Shown here: positions 20,682-30,926 of the stretch, in pieces
Layout of the letters: every line of letters begins with the position of its first letter
Numbering within the stretch: position 1 is the first letter of the stretch
Source of the DNA: Isosphaera pallida ATCC 43644
GTDB taxonomy: Bacteria > Planctomycetota > Planctomycetia > Isosphaerales > Isosphaeraceae
NCBI RefSeq assembly: GCF_000186345.1
Contig: NC_014962.1
Span: forward strand, 3,934,450 to 3,998,449
Direction of reading: 5' to 3'
DNA: 64,000 nucleotides
Program-made: the position numbers and the translations under genes
Notes under the pieces: model-generated
Databases searched by the model: none
What the model saw: the letters and a program-made list of their open reading frames with translations, nothing else
Told to the model about the DNA's origin: nothing

Positions 20682-20834
20682 CGACCGTTTCCAATCCGAC
20701 CGAGTTTTCGCGTCGCCGGTGCAGCAAATCGCGCGGGAAGGATGAGCCCCATTGTCTCCCCTGCCCGCGCCCTTGCATTTCTGGCTAGCGGCATTCTGAT
20801 CCAGGGCGAACCATTTTTCATGTTCATCGGTGAG

Positions 20835-22076
20835 TCACGCCTGACGTGCCCAGCGGAGGATTTCCCAGATTGAGGGTTCCTTGCCGTGCATCAGAATGCC
20901 AAGGGCGAAGATCTTGCCAGCGATGCGACGGATCAACAACACAGCACCCACCAGCAAGAGCAACGCCAGCGGAAACTCCCACCAGGCCGGGTCGGAGACG
21001 ATCAGCCGCGCAGTCAGGGTCGCCGGAGCGGTGGGGGGAAACCAACTCAGAAGGACGATGAGCCAGTGATCGGGGCGAGCCATGGCCACGAAACCAACCA
21101 TCAGGCAGATCATCGGGATCGTCATCAGCCCCCCCCGCGACGAGGTTTGAGGATCGTCGATCGTAGCGGCGATCATGCCGGCGAAACAGTTCCAGAACAG
21201 CACGCCCATCAACGCGAGCAGACCTACCTGGAGGGCGAACCAGGGACTTACCACCACCTCGGGCAACGGCACCTCACCACCCAGCGCGACGAACATGCCT
21301 AAGCCCGCCAATGCCGAGAGCAAATAAAACCCCGCTCCCGCCAGCGCCACGCCGGAAAGCCCCAACAGCTTGCCGTCGATCCACGCCTGGGGCGAAATCG
21401 CCGCGACCACTTGCTCGGTGACTCGACTTTCCTTCTCGCCGGTGATCCCTAACATAAATGTACCCATACCACTCATCACCGCGATGAACATCAGGAAGAG
21501 GAACCCACCCGCTACTAGCTTCTCGGCCGCGGACTTAGGCAAGGACGCGCGCTCCACCAGCTCGACGACCACCGTCGGCGGTGTGGTCGCGGCGGCCAGT
21601 CGTAACGGATCAACCTCCATTTCGGCCAGCTTGGTCTGAACCTTGATCTCCGCGAGGGCCGCCATCACCTCCGGTTGCCAAACCGGTTCCTTGGCGACGA
21701 ACAACGTCGCGTCGTCCACCCCGCGAATCACCAGTAGACCGTCCAAATCGCGGGACTCGACCTTGGCCAACAACGTCCGTTCATCTCCGTCCTCGTCCAC
21801 AATCTCGACCCGTTGTGACTGGGCCAGCGTAAACGGCACTGAATCCGGCTTGATCACTGCGAGCTTGGCCTTGTCGTCGTCGGTCTCCATCGCCATCGAG
21901 AACCCAAAACCGAGTGCTCCCATCAGGAGCATCACCGCCAACGAAATCAGTTGATCCCTCAGTTTGAAGAACCGAGTAAACTCCCAGCGGGCCACCGTCC
22001 AAATCGGCGGCGACCGACGACGACGGACCGGAGGAGTTGGGACCGTCTTCTTATCAAATTGTGGATCTTGACTCAT
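20835..22076 (-). CDS. ABC-2 type transporter permease (NatB-like)
   Basis: 413 aa from ATG 22076, four bases after the stop of the ATPase gene; the open frame extends 34 codons into that gene and is trimmed. A hydrophobic segment follows the N-terminal tail (LISLAVMLLMGALGFGFSMAM), then a large extracytoplasmic region (about residues 55-185), then five hydrophobic segments near the C-terminus, the layout of ABC-2 permeases such as NatB. With the ATPase upstream it forms an exporter in the inner membrane, substrate unknown. NatAB exports sodium in Bacillus, but that cannot be carried over. It is the last gene of a long minus-strand series. Confidence 0.9.
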   Translation of the reverse strand: MSQDPQFDKKTVPTPPVRRRRSPPIWTVARWEFTRFFKLRDQLISLAVMLLMGALGFGFSMAMETDDDKAKLAVIKPDSVPFTLAQSQRVEIVDEDGDERTLLAKVESRDLDGLLVIRGVDDATLFVAKEPVWQPEVMAALAEIKVQTKLAEMEVDPLRLAAATTPPTVVVELVERASLPKSAAEKLVAGGFLFLMFIAVMSGMGTFMLGITGEKESRVTEQVVAAISPQAWIDGKLLGLSGVALAGAGFYLLSALAGLGMFVALGGEVPLPEVVVSPWFALQVGLLALMGVLFWNCFAGMIAATIDDPQTSSRGGLMTIPMICLMVGFVAMARPDHWLIVLLSWFPPTAPATLTARLIVSDPAWWEFPLALLLLVGAVLLIRRIAGKIFALGILMHGKEPSIWEILRWARQA

Positions 22077-22080
22077 CGTT

Positions 22081-23091
22081 TCAGTCCTCCAGGTCCGAGT
22101 CGTCACCTTCGGAGGCCGCGATTGTCGCCAGCGCCGCCTCGGCTTCCTCGGGCGCGGTGGTTTGCAACGCCTGCACATAAAGATCGTGCAAACTCAGTTG
22201 TTCGGTTTTGATCGCCCGCACCTCGAGACGCTCGCCAATCAGACGCAGCAGACCGCTCAGCGGTGTGTCGTGACCGAGTAAAAGACGGGTGGAGTTCCCC
22301 CGACGTTCGACCTCGACGACTCCCTGGACTTGCTCCAGCCAGTCGATCGCCTCGCCATCGTCGTGGGTCAGCGTCAAGGTCAACGCCCCTTGAACACGGC
22401 GACGCACCTGGTCGAGCGTACCGGAAAGCACCTCGCGGCCCCGACTCATCAAGAAGACCCGATCTGCTAACTTTTCGACCAGATTCATCTGATGCGCGCT
22501 GAGTAAAATCGTCGTGCCCTGGTCGCGCAGTTCGCGTAGCCAGTCGATCAGCAGTTCTTGATTGATCGGATCGAGACCCGAGAACGGCTCGTCCAGCACG
22601 GCGAATGCTGGGCGGTGTAGCACTGCCGAAGCGAATTGCACCTTTTGCTGGTTCCCTTTGGACAAAGCGCGGAGCTTTTCCTTGCGGCGATCGGCGAGGC
22701 CGATCTTCTCCAGCCATTCCTCGGCTGCGCGGTCGGCGTCGATCCGCGCCATGCCGCGTAGCTGGCCGAAGTAACTGAGGGTCCGAGCGATGTTCAAATC
22801 GCGGTAGAGCCCGCGATCCTCGGGCAAGTAACCAAGTTGGTCGGGGGTCGGCCAAGCCATGAGATCCCCATTGGAATTGAGGGCGTCGATTCGATAATGA
22901 ATCGTCCCCGCGTCGGGTGGGATGATTCCCATCATCATCCTCACCAGGGTTGATTTCCCCGCGCCGTTGGGGCCGAGCAGGGCGAAAATCTCGCCTCGAC
23001 GTACTTGAAACCCCACACCATCCACGGCACGCGCCGTCGCGTAGCTTTTCACCACGTCGCGGAGGTCGCAAATCCAGTCGGTTGCCACCAT
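22081..23091 (-). CDS. ABC transporter ATP-binding protein (NatA-like)
   Basis: 336 aa from ATG 23091 with AGGAAGGAA upstream. The motifs of an ABC ATPase are all present: Walker A GPNGAGKST (39-47), signature LSKGNQQKVQ, Walker B FAVLDEPFSGLDP, and the switch histidine in LLSAHQ. The LSKGxQQK signature and the C-terminal extension of about 100 residues match the NatA/DUF4162-containing exporters. It energises the permease that starts four bases downstream. The C-terminus is strongly acidic and Ala-rich. Substrate unknown. The gap to leuD upstream is 217 bp, so it may have its own promoter. Confidence 0.95.
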   Translation of the reverse strand: MVATDWICDLRDVVKSYATARAVDGVGFQVRRGEIFALLGPNGAGKSTLVRMMMGIIPPDAGTIHYRIDALNSNGDLMAWPTPDQLGYLPEDRGLYRDLNIARTLSYFGQLRGMARIDADRAAEEWLEKIGLADRRKEKLRALSKGNQQKVQFASAVLHRPAFAVLDEPFSGLDPINQELLIDWLRELRDQGTTILLSAHQMNLVEKLADRVFLMSRGREVLSGTLDQVRRRVQGALTLTLTHDDGEAIDWLEQVQGVVEVERRGNSTRLLLGHDTPLSGLLRLIGERLEVRAIKTEQLSLHDLYVQALQTTAPEEAEAALATIAASEGDDSDLED

Positions 23092-23308
23092 AAGCCCGTT
23101 CCTTCCTGCCAGTCGGCGAACGGCGAACGCGCGGGAAAGGCCCGACCCGTTCGGTTCACTGGGTCAACACTCCGCCCAACTCACGCCGACCCGCTCCGGA
23201 CAGCCGGCTTGGCGTCACTTGAGGTTAGCGAAACACGGCCGTCCGAGATGAGAGCCCAGATGAGATGAGACCCGGTGGCGGGCGAATCTGGTTTCACAAA
23301 AGGGGACG

Positions 23309-23992
23309 TCACACGCTGGGTGTGGCCCAGGAGGGACGGGATGCTTCGTAAGTTGTGATGGCCTTTTCAAATGTCAAGGTCTCACCGATTGCGTCCAGAC
23401 CGTGGATCAGGCGGTGACGATCCGAGTCCGCCAGGTCGAAAGGAGATTCGCACGTGACGACCGAATCTTCAAGCAGTCGGACGAGTTTCTTCTCCAGATC
23501 GACCTCGACCTCCACCCTCGCCCCGCCCGGTCTGCGTGCGGCCGCGACGATCCGCGTCCAGGCGTCCTCGTCGATCTCGAACGCGAGCAATCCGTTGTTC
23601 AGCGCGTTGCGTTCAAAAATGTCGGCGAATCCCTCGTCCTTGCCCGGCGCGAGGAGCACTTTCCAGCCATCCTGAGCCACCGCCCAAACGGCGTGTTCAC
23701 GGCTGGAACCACAGCCGAAGTTCTTGCCCACCATCAGCACGTCGCACCCCTTGGCCTCCTCCTGGTTGAGCGGAAAGCTCGGATCAAGCGCTGCGGGCCC
23801 AACCGCCTCGGGATTGTCGGCCTCGGGAGCCATGCCAGCGCGATAGCGCTTGTCGGCGAACAGCAAAGGGCCGAAGCCAGTGCGTTCGATGCGCTTGAGA
23901 TAGCGCGCGGGAATAATCAGGTCCGTGTTCACATCCGACCAATCCAGCACCGCTGGTCGGCCCCGATGCGTTCGACAAGGTTCAATAGCCAT
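23309..23992 (-). CDS. leuD: 3-isopropylmalate dehydratase small subunit
   Basis: 227 aa swivel-domain subunit of isopropylmalate isomerase, second step of leucine synthesis. It has the family features SDVNTDLIIPARYLKR near the N-terminus, the KNFGCGSSREHAVWA loop around residues 89-103, and GFADIFERNALNNGLL. Length is normal to slightly long. It starts four bases after the leuC stop, so the two are co-translated and form a LeuCD heterodimer. No leuA or leuB lies nearby. Confidence 0.96.
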   Translation of the reverse strand: MAIEPCRTHRGRPAVLDWSDVNTDLIIPARYLKRIERTGFGPLLFADKRYRAGMAPEADNPEAVGPAALDPSFPLNQEEAKGCDVLMVGKNFGCGSSREHAVWAVAQDGWKVLLAPGKDEGFADIFERNALNNGLLAFEIDEDAWTRIVAAARRPGGARVEVEVDLEKKLVRLLEDSVVTCESPFDLADSDRHRLIHGLDAIGETLTFEKAITTYEASRPSWATPSV

Positions 23993-23996
23993 GAGT

Positions 23997-25412
23997 TTAC
24001 GCCTCCATTGCCTTCAAGGTTCGCACATCAACGAAGTGGCCATAAACGGCCGCGGCAGCCGCCATAGTGGGACTGACCAGGTGAGTTCGTCCGCCGGGGC
24101 CCTGACGGCCCTCGAAGTTACGGTTGCTGGTGCTAGCCGAGCGTTGTCCCGGCGCGAGCTTGTCGGGATTCATGGCCAAACACATGCTGCAACCAGCTTG
24201 ACGCCATTCGGCCCCCGCTTCGATGAAGACTCGGTTCAACCCTTCAGCCTCGGCCTGAGCCCGCACCGCCTCGCTGCCGGGAACCACCAAAGCGCGTACG
24301 CCGGGAGCCACCTTGCGACCGCGCAACACCTTCGCCGCGGCCCTCAGGTCTTCGATCCGTCCATTGGTGCAAGAGCCGATGAACACCACGTCAATAGGAA
24401 TTTCCGTGATCGGCGTACCAGGGGTCAGTCCCATGTATTCCAACGCCCGCGCTGCGTCGGCCCGCGAGGTGAAGGGAACCTGGTCCGGTTCGGGCACCCG
24501 ATCGGTCACATCGACGGTCATGCCGGGGTTGGTACCCCAGGTCACCTGAGGCGCGAGGGTGGCCGCGTCGATGGTCACGCTCTTGTCGAACGTGGCGTCG
24601 GGGTCGGTCTTGAGTGTCCGCCAGTCGGCCACCGCCGCCTCGAAGGCGGCTCCCTTAGGAGCGTAGGGACGTTCTCCGTTGGCAATGTATTGGAAGGTGG
24701 TGTCGTCGGGGGCGATCAAACCGGCCCGTCCGCCCGCTTCGATCGACATATTACAGATCGTCATCCGTCCCTCCATGCTCAAGGCGCGGATCGCCTCGCC
24801 ATAGTATTCCAGCACGCAGCCGGTTGCTCCGGCGGTGCCGATGCGGCGAATCAGCGCCAGGATGATGTCCTTGGGCTCCAGACCCGGGCCCAGACGCCCC
24901 GTCACCTCCACGCCGAGACTCTGGGGACGCGGACCTTGCCACAAGGTTTGAGTAGCCAGCACATGCTCGACTTCACTCGTGCCAATCCCAAAGGCCAACG
25001 CCCCGAACGCGCCGTGGGTCGAGGTGTGGCTATCGCCGCAAACGATCGTCAGTCCAGGCAGGGTCAAACCCAGTTCCGGCCCGATGACGTGAACAATCCC
25101 TTGGCGTCCGCTGCCCAGGTCCAGCAGGGTCACGCCGAACTCGGCGCAATTGCGTCGGAGGGTTTCGACCTGCCGTTTGGACAGCAGATCCTTGATGTTC
25201 ATTTGATCTTCGGTCGGGACGTTGTGATCGACCGTGGCGAAGGTCAATTCGGGACGGCGAACGGCGCGTTTGGCCAATCGCAGGCCGTCGAATGCCTGGG
25301 GACTGGTCACCTCGTGGACCAGGTGGCGGTCGATGTACAACAAGGTTGAAGAGGGGGTCGAGGTGACCACGTGGCGGTCCCAGACCTTAGCAAAGAGGGT
25401 GGAGGGAGTCAT
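23997..25412 (-). CDS. leuC: 3-isopropylmalate dehydratase large subunit
   Basis: 471 aa aconitase-family [4Fe-4S] enzyme converting 2- to 3-isopropylmalate with LeuD. I start at ATG 25412 ([16 protein letters not shown]), the normal LeuC beginning; the frame is open much further up to 25667 and includes ATG 25427, but that extension overlaps the next gene and is not LeuC-like. Cluster cysteines are visible in FIGSCTNGR and in [11 protein letters not shown] near the C-terminus. [19 protein letters not shown] is also diagnostic. The upstream glycosyltransferase-like gene ends 211 bp away. Confidence 0.97.
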   Translation of the reverse strand: MTPSTLFAKVWDRHVVTSTPSSTLLYIDRHLVHEVTSPQAFDGLRLAKRAVRRPELTFATVDHNVPTEDQMNIKDLLSKRQVETLRRNCAEFGVTLLDLGSGRQGIVHVIGPELGLTLPGLTIVCGDSHTSTHGAFGALAFGIGTSEVEHVLATQTLWQGPRPQSLGVEVTGRLGPGLEPKDIILALIRRIGTAGATGCVLEYYGEAIRALSMEGRMTICNMSIEAGGRAGLIAPDDTTFQYIANGERPYAPKGAAFEAAVADWRTLKTDPDATFDKSVTIDAATLAPQVTWGTNPGMTVDVTDRVPEPDQVPFTSRADAARALEYMGLTPGTPITEIPIDVVFIGSCTNGRIEDLRAAAKVLRGRKVAPGVRALVVPGSEAVRAQAEAEGLNRVFIEAGAEWRQAGCSMCLAMNPDKLAPGQRSASTSNRNFEGRQGPGGRTHLVSPTMAAAAAVYGHFVDVRTLKAMEA

Positions 25413-25623
25413 CGGCAACTCGATCATTCGGGCCAGAACCAAAGACGAAACAAAACACCTTAGGGATGCAAGGCCGCGTTTGGGAGCGAATAGAGGGAGT
25501 GTCCCACGAAGCCCTTTTCTTGAGGATACGTTGCGGCCGCGTGGGGTTCGATTGGGAACCGGGTTCCGAGGCTCTCCTGACGCTGACTTGGTTTGAGGTG
25601 TCGCGGTTCCCGAGACCCGAGGG

Positions 25624-28032
25624 TCAGCCGTCGCCGGCCAAGTCGGGCCGCTCGTCGAGGTAGCCACCGATCGCGGTGGGATCGGTGTAGGCTGAACGGG
25701 TCAACACCCGTCGCACCGCTTCGGGACGCGCGATCAAAATTTCGACCGCCTCGATCAACGCTTCGGGACGCAGCTTGAGCAAACGTTCCCACGACGGGTT
25801 GGACGTGTCGGGCGGGATGCGGTCCAGGATCGCCCGCAGACGCCGAACGTCTCCCAGGTTGTCCGGCTGGTTGACGCCATGAGCCAACGCCTTGGCCGCG
25901 GCGCGCAGACCCTCAGGGTCGGTCGCGGCCCACTCGAAGACCGGTTCGTAGACGTCCAGGGTGTCGAGCTTGGATAGCCCCACTCCCCAGAACCGTCCCA
26001 ACCCCGGGAACCATCGCGCCCACGGTTCGACCCAACCGGGCAACTCCCCCTGGGTAACGATCGGACCTTTGGGCACGTCGGTCAGCAACGCCAGCGCCAA
26101 GGCCCGCGACACCGCCACCGGATCGGCCACCGTCACCACCCGCAGCCCATCCAGTTGCGCGGGACGCGACTCGTACCACGGCGTCATCACGAACAGCAGC
26201 CGCGAAAAACCAGACGCCTTGGCGTCTTGGGTCAACAGCCACTTGTACGTCAAGCGGTCCGGCGCGTCACCGATCAGAAGGTCTCCCCGCAAATGCCCCA
26301 GCCACTGCGATTCCAGAAAGGTGGGGGGTTCGGAGAGTTTGTTGGGAAAGTTGATCACCGCATTCTCGGGAAACCGCTTGTTGAGCTCAGCGAAAACCTC
26401 GGGTGTGAAGGCGTCGAACCAGTACGCCAACTCGAACCCGTTATTCCAGGCCCCTCGGGGACCACCGATAAGTTCATTGTAATAAGAAAGTTCGTAGGGA
26501 TGAATTCGAATCAATTGGATCGCCGAGGAGCCGATGGTCAGGCCTACCAATCCGGCGCGAAGCCAGGTTCGCCAGCGTGGCGCGAGTCTCGCCAGCAGGT
26601 CGGCCAAGCCGATCACCCCCCACCCCACGAACGCCGCCAGAAACAGAAAGGTAGGCAGGAAGAGCCGGATACCGTCGTGCGCAGGCGTGTTGAACATCCT
26701 CACAATGGGCAACACCATCATATGCATCAAGCAATAGAGCGGAAACAAGTCGCGCGGCCGGCTCAGCAACCCCCACGGGACTTTGATCAAGCCGACGCCC
26801 GCGGCGATCAGCAGGGCCGCTGGGGTCATGATTGCGGTCAGCACGAAGGCATTGTGCCAGGGTAGGCTATAGGAATAGGTTTCGCCGAAGTAGAGGATGT
26901 AGATGCTGGGCAACACCCCCTGGCGCGCTTGGTTGAGCATGACGTAATGCGCCAGTCTTGGAAAGGTCTCCACCCACCAGGCCGGGTTACCCAGCCAGCC
27001 GATGAGCGGGGGAAATGCCAGGCAGGCCGCGGCGATCTCAAGTGCGGGGCGGTCGGTCCCCCAGACGCGATGGCCTCGGCGAAGCCGGAAGAGCACTCGG
27101 CGGGCTAACCAAACCACCGACGGCACCGCCAGAAATCCGTTGGGCAGCCAGCTTTCGGGAGGGTTGGCGAAGACGCTGTACTGGTTGGGCGGCGGCAGCA
27201 GCGTGGTCAGTCGTTGGATTTCCCAACCCGCCAGTCCTACTGGCAGGCCGAGCAGTCCCAACGTCACCAATCCATCGATCCAATCCGCCCGTTTCACTTC
27301 GCCGCGAACCACTCCGCCCAGGAACCGACCCGCCAACCAAAGCGCGATCGGCAGCGCGACCAGCACCGCTGCCATTTTCTCCACGAAACACAACCCCAAC
27401 GTGATTCCCACCAGCGTTCGGTTCAACCGCGCGTCGGGCCGTGACAATCCCCTCCAGAACGCAAACCCGGCGATCGCCCACAGCAACAGCCCCGGCATGT
27501 CAGTGGTCGCCACGTGGCCGTCGGCGTAAACCCGAGGCATCGTCAACAACGCTAGCGAGGCGGTCGCGCCAACCCAGGGGCCATAACGACGCGCTAAGAC
27601 ATGAAAGAGCATGGTCAACACAAGGGCATATTCGAGCACCGCCGCCAACCGCCGGGACGGGATGTCCTTCATCCAACCACCGAAGAGTTGATGAGTCAGC
27701 AGATTCAATTGACCGGCCAGCGGCGGGTGGAAGTTGATGCCAAACCGGCCGTAGGGCCAATAGTAGGCCAGGGCGTCGCGGTCGAACCAAGTTCGCAGCT
27801 CGTCCCAGGATCGGGCTTGGCACACTCCTTCATACCACTGGATCGACAACACCTGGCTGTAGCGGTAGGACGGTTCGTCCCAGGTCAAGCCAATGTCGCC
27901 GGTGGTGGGTACGGTGCAGACCAACGCCACAGCCAGCGCCGCGAGAGTGGCCCACCAGGGAGAACGCGGAGGGACCGAGTCGCTTTGGCACGCGGAGGAA
28001 TCGACGGAGGCAAGGGATTCAGCGGTGGTCAT
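25624..28032 (-). CDS. GT39-like polytopic glycosyltransferase (copy 2 of a pair)
   Basis: 802 aa. The start is ATG 28032, whose ATGA overlaps the stop of the upstream related gene; the frame opens 87 codons earlier within that gene and is trimmed. About ten to twelve hydrophobic segments are followed by a soluble C-terminal tail of about 200 residues. The first loop has [11 protein letters not shown], with the acidic pair position used by GT-C/PMT-type (GT39, ArnT-like) enzymes that move sugars from lipid carriers. [23 protein letters not shown] and [12 protein letters not shown] have counterparts in the neighbour, so the two are ancient duplicates. Substrate unknown; membrane location likely. 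Confidence 0.82.
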   Translation of the reverse strand: MTTAESLASVDSSACQSDSVPPRSPWWATLAALAVALVCTVPTTGDIGLTWDEPSYRYSQVLSIQWYEGVCQARSWDELRTWFDRDALAYYWPYGRFGINFHPPLAGQLNLLTHQLFGGWMKDIPSRRLAAVLEYALVLTMLFHVLARRYGPWVGATASLALLTMPRVYADGHVATTDMPGLLLWAIAGFAFWRGLSRPDARLNRTLVGITLGLCFVEKMAAVLVALPIALWLAGRFLGGVVRGEVKRADWIDGLVTLGLLGLPVGLAGWEIQRLTTLLPPPNQYSVFANPPESWLPNGFLAVPSVVWLARRVLFRLRRGHRVWGTDRPALEIAAACLAFPPLIGWLGNPAWWVETFPRLAHYVMLNQARQGVLPSIYILYFGETYSYSLPWHNAFVLTAIMTPAALLIAAGVGLIKVPWGLLSRPRDLFPLYCLMHMMVLPIVRMFNTPAHDGIRLFLPTFLFLAAFVGWGVIGLADLLARLAPRWRTWLRAGLVGLTIGSSAIQLIRIHPYELSYYNELIGGPRGAWNNGFELAYWFDAFTPEVFAELNKRFPENAVINFPNKLSEPPTFLESQWLGHLRGDLLIGDAPDRLTYKWLLTQDAKASGFSRLLFVMTPWYESRPAQLDGLRVVTVADPVAVSRALALALLTDVPKGPIVTQGELPGWVEPWARWFPGLGRFWGVGLSKLDTLDVYEPVFEWAATDPEGLRAAAKALAHGVNQPDNLGDVRRLRAILDRIPPDTSNPSWERLLKLRPEALIEAVEILIARPEAVRRVLTRSAYTDPTAIGGYLDERPDLAGDG

Positions 28033-29861
28033 CGCGGGTCCATCTCGCGGAGGTCGGGGCGAAGAAGCGACGAATCCACCGTGGGCGGCGTCAACGGCAC
28101 GATCCAGAGCAGCGGGACACCGAGCTTGGAGTGAACATAAGCTGCTTGATGTTGACTCACCAACCGGCGATCCGCGGCGCTCATCGAGCCGGGGCGGTTC
28201 TGGATCACCTTCCAACGGGGCGGCCGATCGGGTCCTACCAGCGGGGTCCACGGTTCGGGCTTGAGATGGCCCATGTCGTGCAGGTAGAGCCACGAGGTGG
28301 GAAACGAGGCGAAGGCCACCGTGTAGGGTGGGGGGGTATTCTCGTTGAGGAAAGTCAAGGCCTCCTCGTCAAGTGCGTCCCAATAGTAGGTGGGTTCAAA
28401 GCCCAGCTTAGTCGCCCCAGGCAGGCCGCCGACCAACGGCGAATAATACGACAACGGCGTGGGCATCATCACCGCCAGGCTCAATCCCAGTTCGGCCAAG
28501 GTCAGACCAGTTAGCAGCCGAGCAAGGCGGCGCGTTGCAGCGCGGCTGGACGCGGCTCGCGGACCAATCCCCAGACCCGCTAGCGCGGCCAGCCCACCGA
28601 AGGCGGGCAGGAATTGACGCACGCCGTCATGTCCCGGCGTGTGGGGCAGTGCCCGCAAAGTCAGGAAGAAGCAGGCCAACAGGCCGAACATCAGGCCGAA
28701 GCCCACCGCGTCGCGTCCGGGATCGCGTTGCGCCGGACCGCTCAATGCCCAGCCCGGCAGCTTCGCCAGGGTTCGCAAACCGCCTCGAAGCCCTAGGAAC
28801 ACCATGAGCGCCGGGGTCGTTGCCACCGTCAGCACGAGGGTGTTGTGCCAAGGCAGCGAGTCGCGCGGGGTGGCGTAGACCGTCCCGAGATAAAGCGTCT
28901 CGATGTTGATGGTTTGGTCGCGGGTTGTGTTGGAAACCCAGAATCGGCGGAATCCCTCCAGCGGATCGGGCCAGAAGGCTGGGTTAAGCGCGAAGGCCAG
29001 TCCCAGACCAATCGGCAGCGCTAACGCCAGCGCGACGAATCCCGCGCGACAGCGACTCAGACCGACCCAGGCCGCCAACGGCAAAACTAAAAACCACCCG
29101 GTCAATTTCAAGGTGGCGGCCCAACCAAGTCCCAAACCCAACACGATCGACCACCCGAGGAACCCCGCTTTCCTGCCGCTGCGTCGCGCGGCCACGGCGT
29201 TGAGTAGCGCCAGGCCGCATAAGACCGTCAGCGAAGCGAGCAAGGCGTCGTAGGTGGCGTAGTGGGCTTCGGCGAAGAGGCGGGGGTGGAGCAACCAGCA
29301 GGACGCCCCGACCAAAGCCGCCTCGGGTCCAAAGCGTTTGCGCAACGCGAGGGCCAACGCCCCGGCGGTCCAGGCCGCCAGCAACATTGTGCCCAGACGG
29401 GCGCGGGCTAATGGTTCACGCCAGGGGGTCAGCCCATCGCCGATTAAGGCGAACAAAGCGTAACCGGGAGGGTGGCCGTGCGGCTCTTCGCGGGCGAACG
29501 GCCAGAACCACTCCAACGCCGGTTGAGAAAACAGTTCGGCGCGGGTGTCGATTTGATCGGCACGGGGCGGCGGGCGATAGGGTTGGTCGGGCTGGACGTA
29601 CTCCCGGGTCGGCGCGGTCCAACGCGCGGCGAACCCAGACGGGTCGGCCACCGCCTGGAACCAAAGGCGAACACGTTCAACCCGTCCCAGGGTGTATCCC
29701 TCGTCCCAGACCATCGCCAGACGCGGCTCGGTCCCAACCAGGATGGTCAAGGCCAGCGCGAAGGTGGCCCCACGCCACGCCCAAAGACCCACCGACGCGG
29801 GGGGGGAATCGGGGACCGTTGGCGTCGCGCAGGAGGGTGAAGCCGACGTGGTCTGACTCAT
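28029..29861 (-). CDS. GT39-like polytopic glycosyltransferase (copy 1 of a pair)
   Basis: 610 aa from ATG 29861. The first loop carries VWDEGYTLGR (acidic residues as in GT-C/PMT-type enzymes) after the first membrane segment, followed by roughly ten more hydrophobic segments. SLPWHNTLVLTVATTPALM, TPGHDGVRQFLPAFGG and PLSYYSPLVGGLPG line up with blocks of the downstream gene, showing common descent. The stop overlaps the next start (ATGA), so the two are co-translated. It is shorter because it lacks the neighbour's long soluble tail. Probably a membrane transferase using a polyprenyl-linked sugar; the acceptor is unknown. Confidence 0.82.
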   Translation of the reverse strand: MSQTTSASPSCATPTVPDSPPASVGLWAWRGATFALALTILVGTEPRLAMVWDEGYTLGRVERVRLWFQAVADPSGFAARWTAPTREYVQPDQPYRPPPRADQIDTRAELFSQPALEWFWPFAREEPHGHPPGYALFALIGDGLTPWREPLARARLGTMLLAAWTAGALALALRKRFGPEAALVGASCWLLHPRLFAEAHYATYDALLASLTVLCGLALLNAVAARRSGRKAGFLGWSIVLGLGLGWAATLKLTGWFLVLPLAAWVGLSRCRAGFVALALALPIGLGLAFALNPAFWPDPLEGFRRFWVSNTTRDQTINIETLYLGTVYATPRDSLPWHNTLVLTVATTPALMVFLGLRGGLRTLAKLPGWALSGPAQRDPGRDAVGFGLMFGLLACFFLTLRALPHTPGHDGVRQFLPAFGGLAALAGLGIGPRAASSRAATRRLARLLTGLTLAELGLSLAVMMPTPLSYYSPLVGGLPGATKLGFEPTYYWDALDEEALTFLNENTPPPYTVAFASFPTSWLYLHDMGHLKPEPWTPLVGPDRPPRWKVIQNRPGSMSAADRRLVSQHQAAYVHSKLGVPLLWIVPLTPPTVDSSLLRPDLREMDPR

Positions 29862-29933
29862 GGCGCGACGTTCTCGCTGGTGGGGCAGACGGGCAACATG
29901 ACCTCCTCATTTCCTTTGCATGCAACGACACGC

Positions 29934-30497
29934 TCAGCCGCGGGACGCGGGATGAACGGCCACTCCGTTGACCGCCTCGCCAAGATCAGCCCGAGGGATG
30001 TCCTCCCCAACAGCCCCGTTGCGCTGGAGCGGTTCGACTTGGATCGGGATGACCAGGGCGGTTTCTCGACATTCGGGGAAGAAGGGACAGCGGACGCACT
30101 CGCTCCAAATGTCGCGCGGCAGAACGGCACGATCCACCACGGTGTAGCCGCATTTCTCGAAGAAGGCGGGCGTCTGGGTGAGCGTGAAGACGGTTCGCAC
30201 CCCCAAACGCGCCGCCAGATCATGAGCGGCTGCCACCAAACGACGCCCGACCCCCCGCGCGCGTTGGGTCTCCTCGACCGCGACCCCTTTGAGTTCGGCA
30301 TAATCGGGACCAAAAACATGCAATCCCGAACACCCCACAACCTGACCGGAATCATCCACGGCCACCATCAGTTCGCAGATCGTCTCGTAAAGTTCACGGA
30401 GTTCGCGGCGGACCATCAACTTACGTTCGGCCGCGCGGGCGATCAAATCATGGATCGCGGGGACATCCTGCACCCGCGCAGGTCTCACCTGAATCAT
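29934..30497 (-). CDS. argA: GNAT N-acetyltransferase, short ArgA-like
   Basis: 187 aa from ATG 30497 (MIQVRPARVQDVPAIHDLI); the frame opens 27 codons earlier but that stretch is not GNAT-like. The acetyl-CoA loop is ETQRARGVGRRLV. The C-terminal block FFEKCGYTVVDRAVLPRDIW followed by S-E-C-V-R-C-P-F-F-P-E-C resembles the stand-alone GNAT N-acetylglutamate synthases (Mycobacterium ArgA type), which usually end in this Cys-rich signature. It would make N-acetylglutamate for arginine synthesis. ArgC is in the same window but far away. The gene sits 72 bp upstream of the glycosyltransferase pair on the same strand. Residues after about 160 are a poorly conserved tail. Confidence 0.78.
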   Translation of the reverse strand: MIQVRPARVQDVPAIHDLIARAAERKLMVRRELRELYETICELMVAVDDSGQVVGCSGLHVFGPDYAELKGVAVEETQRARGVGRRLVAAAHDLAARLGVRTVFTLTQTPAFFEKCGYTVVDRAVLPRDIWSECVRCPFFPECRETALVIPIQVEPLQRNGAVGEDIPRADLGEAVNGVAVHPASRG

Positions 30498-30906
30498 GGG
30501 CTGTCGGCCACTTTCTCCAAAGCCAACTCCAGAAAAAATCGCGCCGCTGGACCTTCCCAGCCCGCGACCCTCGGCCATTGCGTCAACTGAACCTTCCCAT
30601 CATATCATAGCGTCAGCGGGAACAGCGTTCTTCGAGGCCAGGGTCAAGGGCAGCCGCTTGGTTGAGCGAACCGGTTGGAGCCATCAAGCCGAGCCGTTTC
30701 AGGGTTTCTTGCGGTGGACTCAATGGACGATTACGATCTGAGCCGAGGGTGCTTCGCCGAGGACAGGTTGGCCGCTTGGCCGGTGGTGCGTCACGGCGTC
30801 GAAGGAGCATGGGAGCATGGGCTGGTGGTCGTCACGTGGGAGCAAGACCGAACCGAACGGATCGTCTTCCAGGTGGATCGGTTCACCCCCCGGGATCGCC
30901 CGGCGC
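30498..30906. other. Divergent intergenic region
   Basis: 409 bp between the ArgA-like gene (-) and the NHL lipoprotein (+). Promoters for both must lie here, but none stands out. The right part contains a possible small gene (30723-30926). Confidence 0.4.
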
Positions 30907-30926
30907 ATGAGCGAGGCGAGGTTTAG
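30723..30926 (+). CDS. Possible small protein overlapping the NHL lipoprotein start
   Basis: 67 aa from ATG 30723 (MDDYDLSRGCFAEDRLAAW) to TAG 30926. It overlaps the next gene by 20 bp in another frame. Codon use looks like that of real genes here, with mostly G or C in third positions, and the peptide is charged with a beta-like middle (RTERIVFQVDRF). No known motif. A weak GGTGG stretch lies upstream. It could equally be a chance frame in a GC-rich promoter region. Confidence 0.3.
   Translation: MDDYDLSRGCFAEDRLAAWPVVRHGVEGAWEHGLVVVTWEQDRTERIVFQVDRFTPRDRPAHERGEV

Noticed and set aside
28033-28293. 87-codon upstream extension of the second GT39-like gene
   Set aside because: It lies inside the upstream gene; the ATGA overlap gives a better start.
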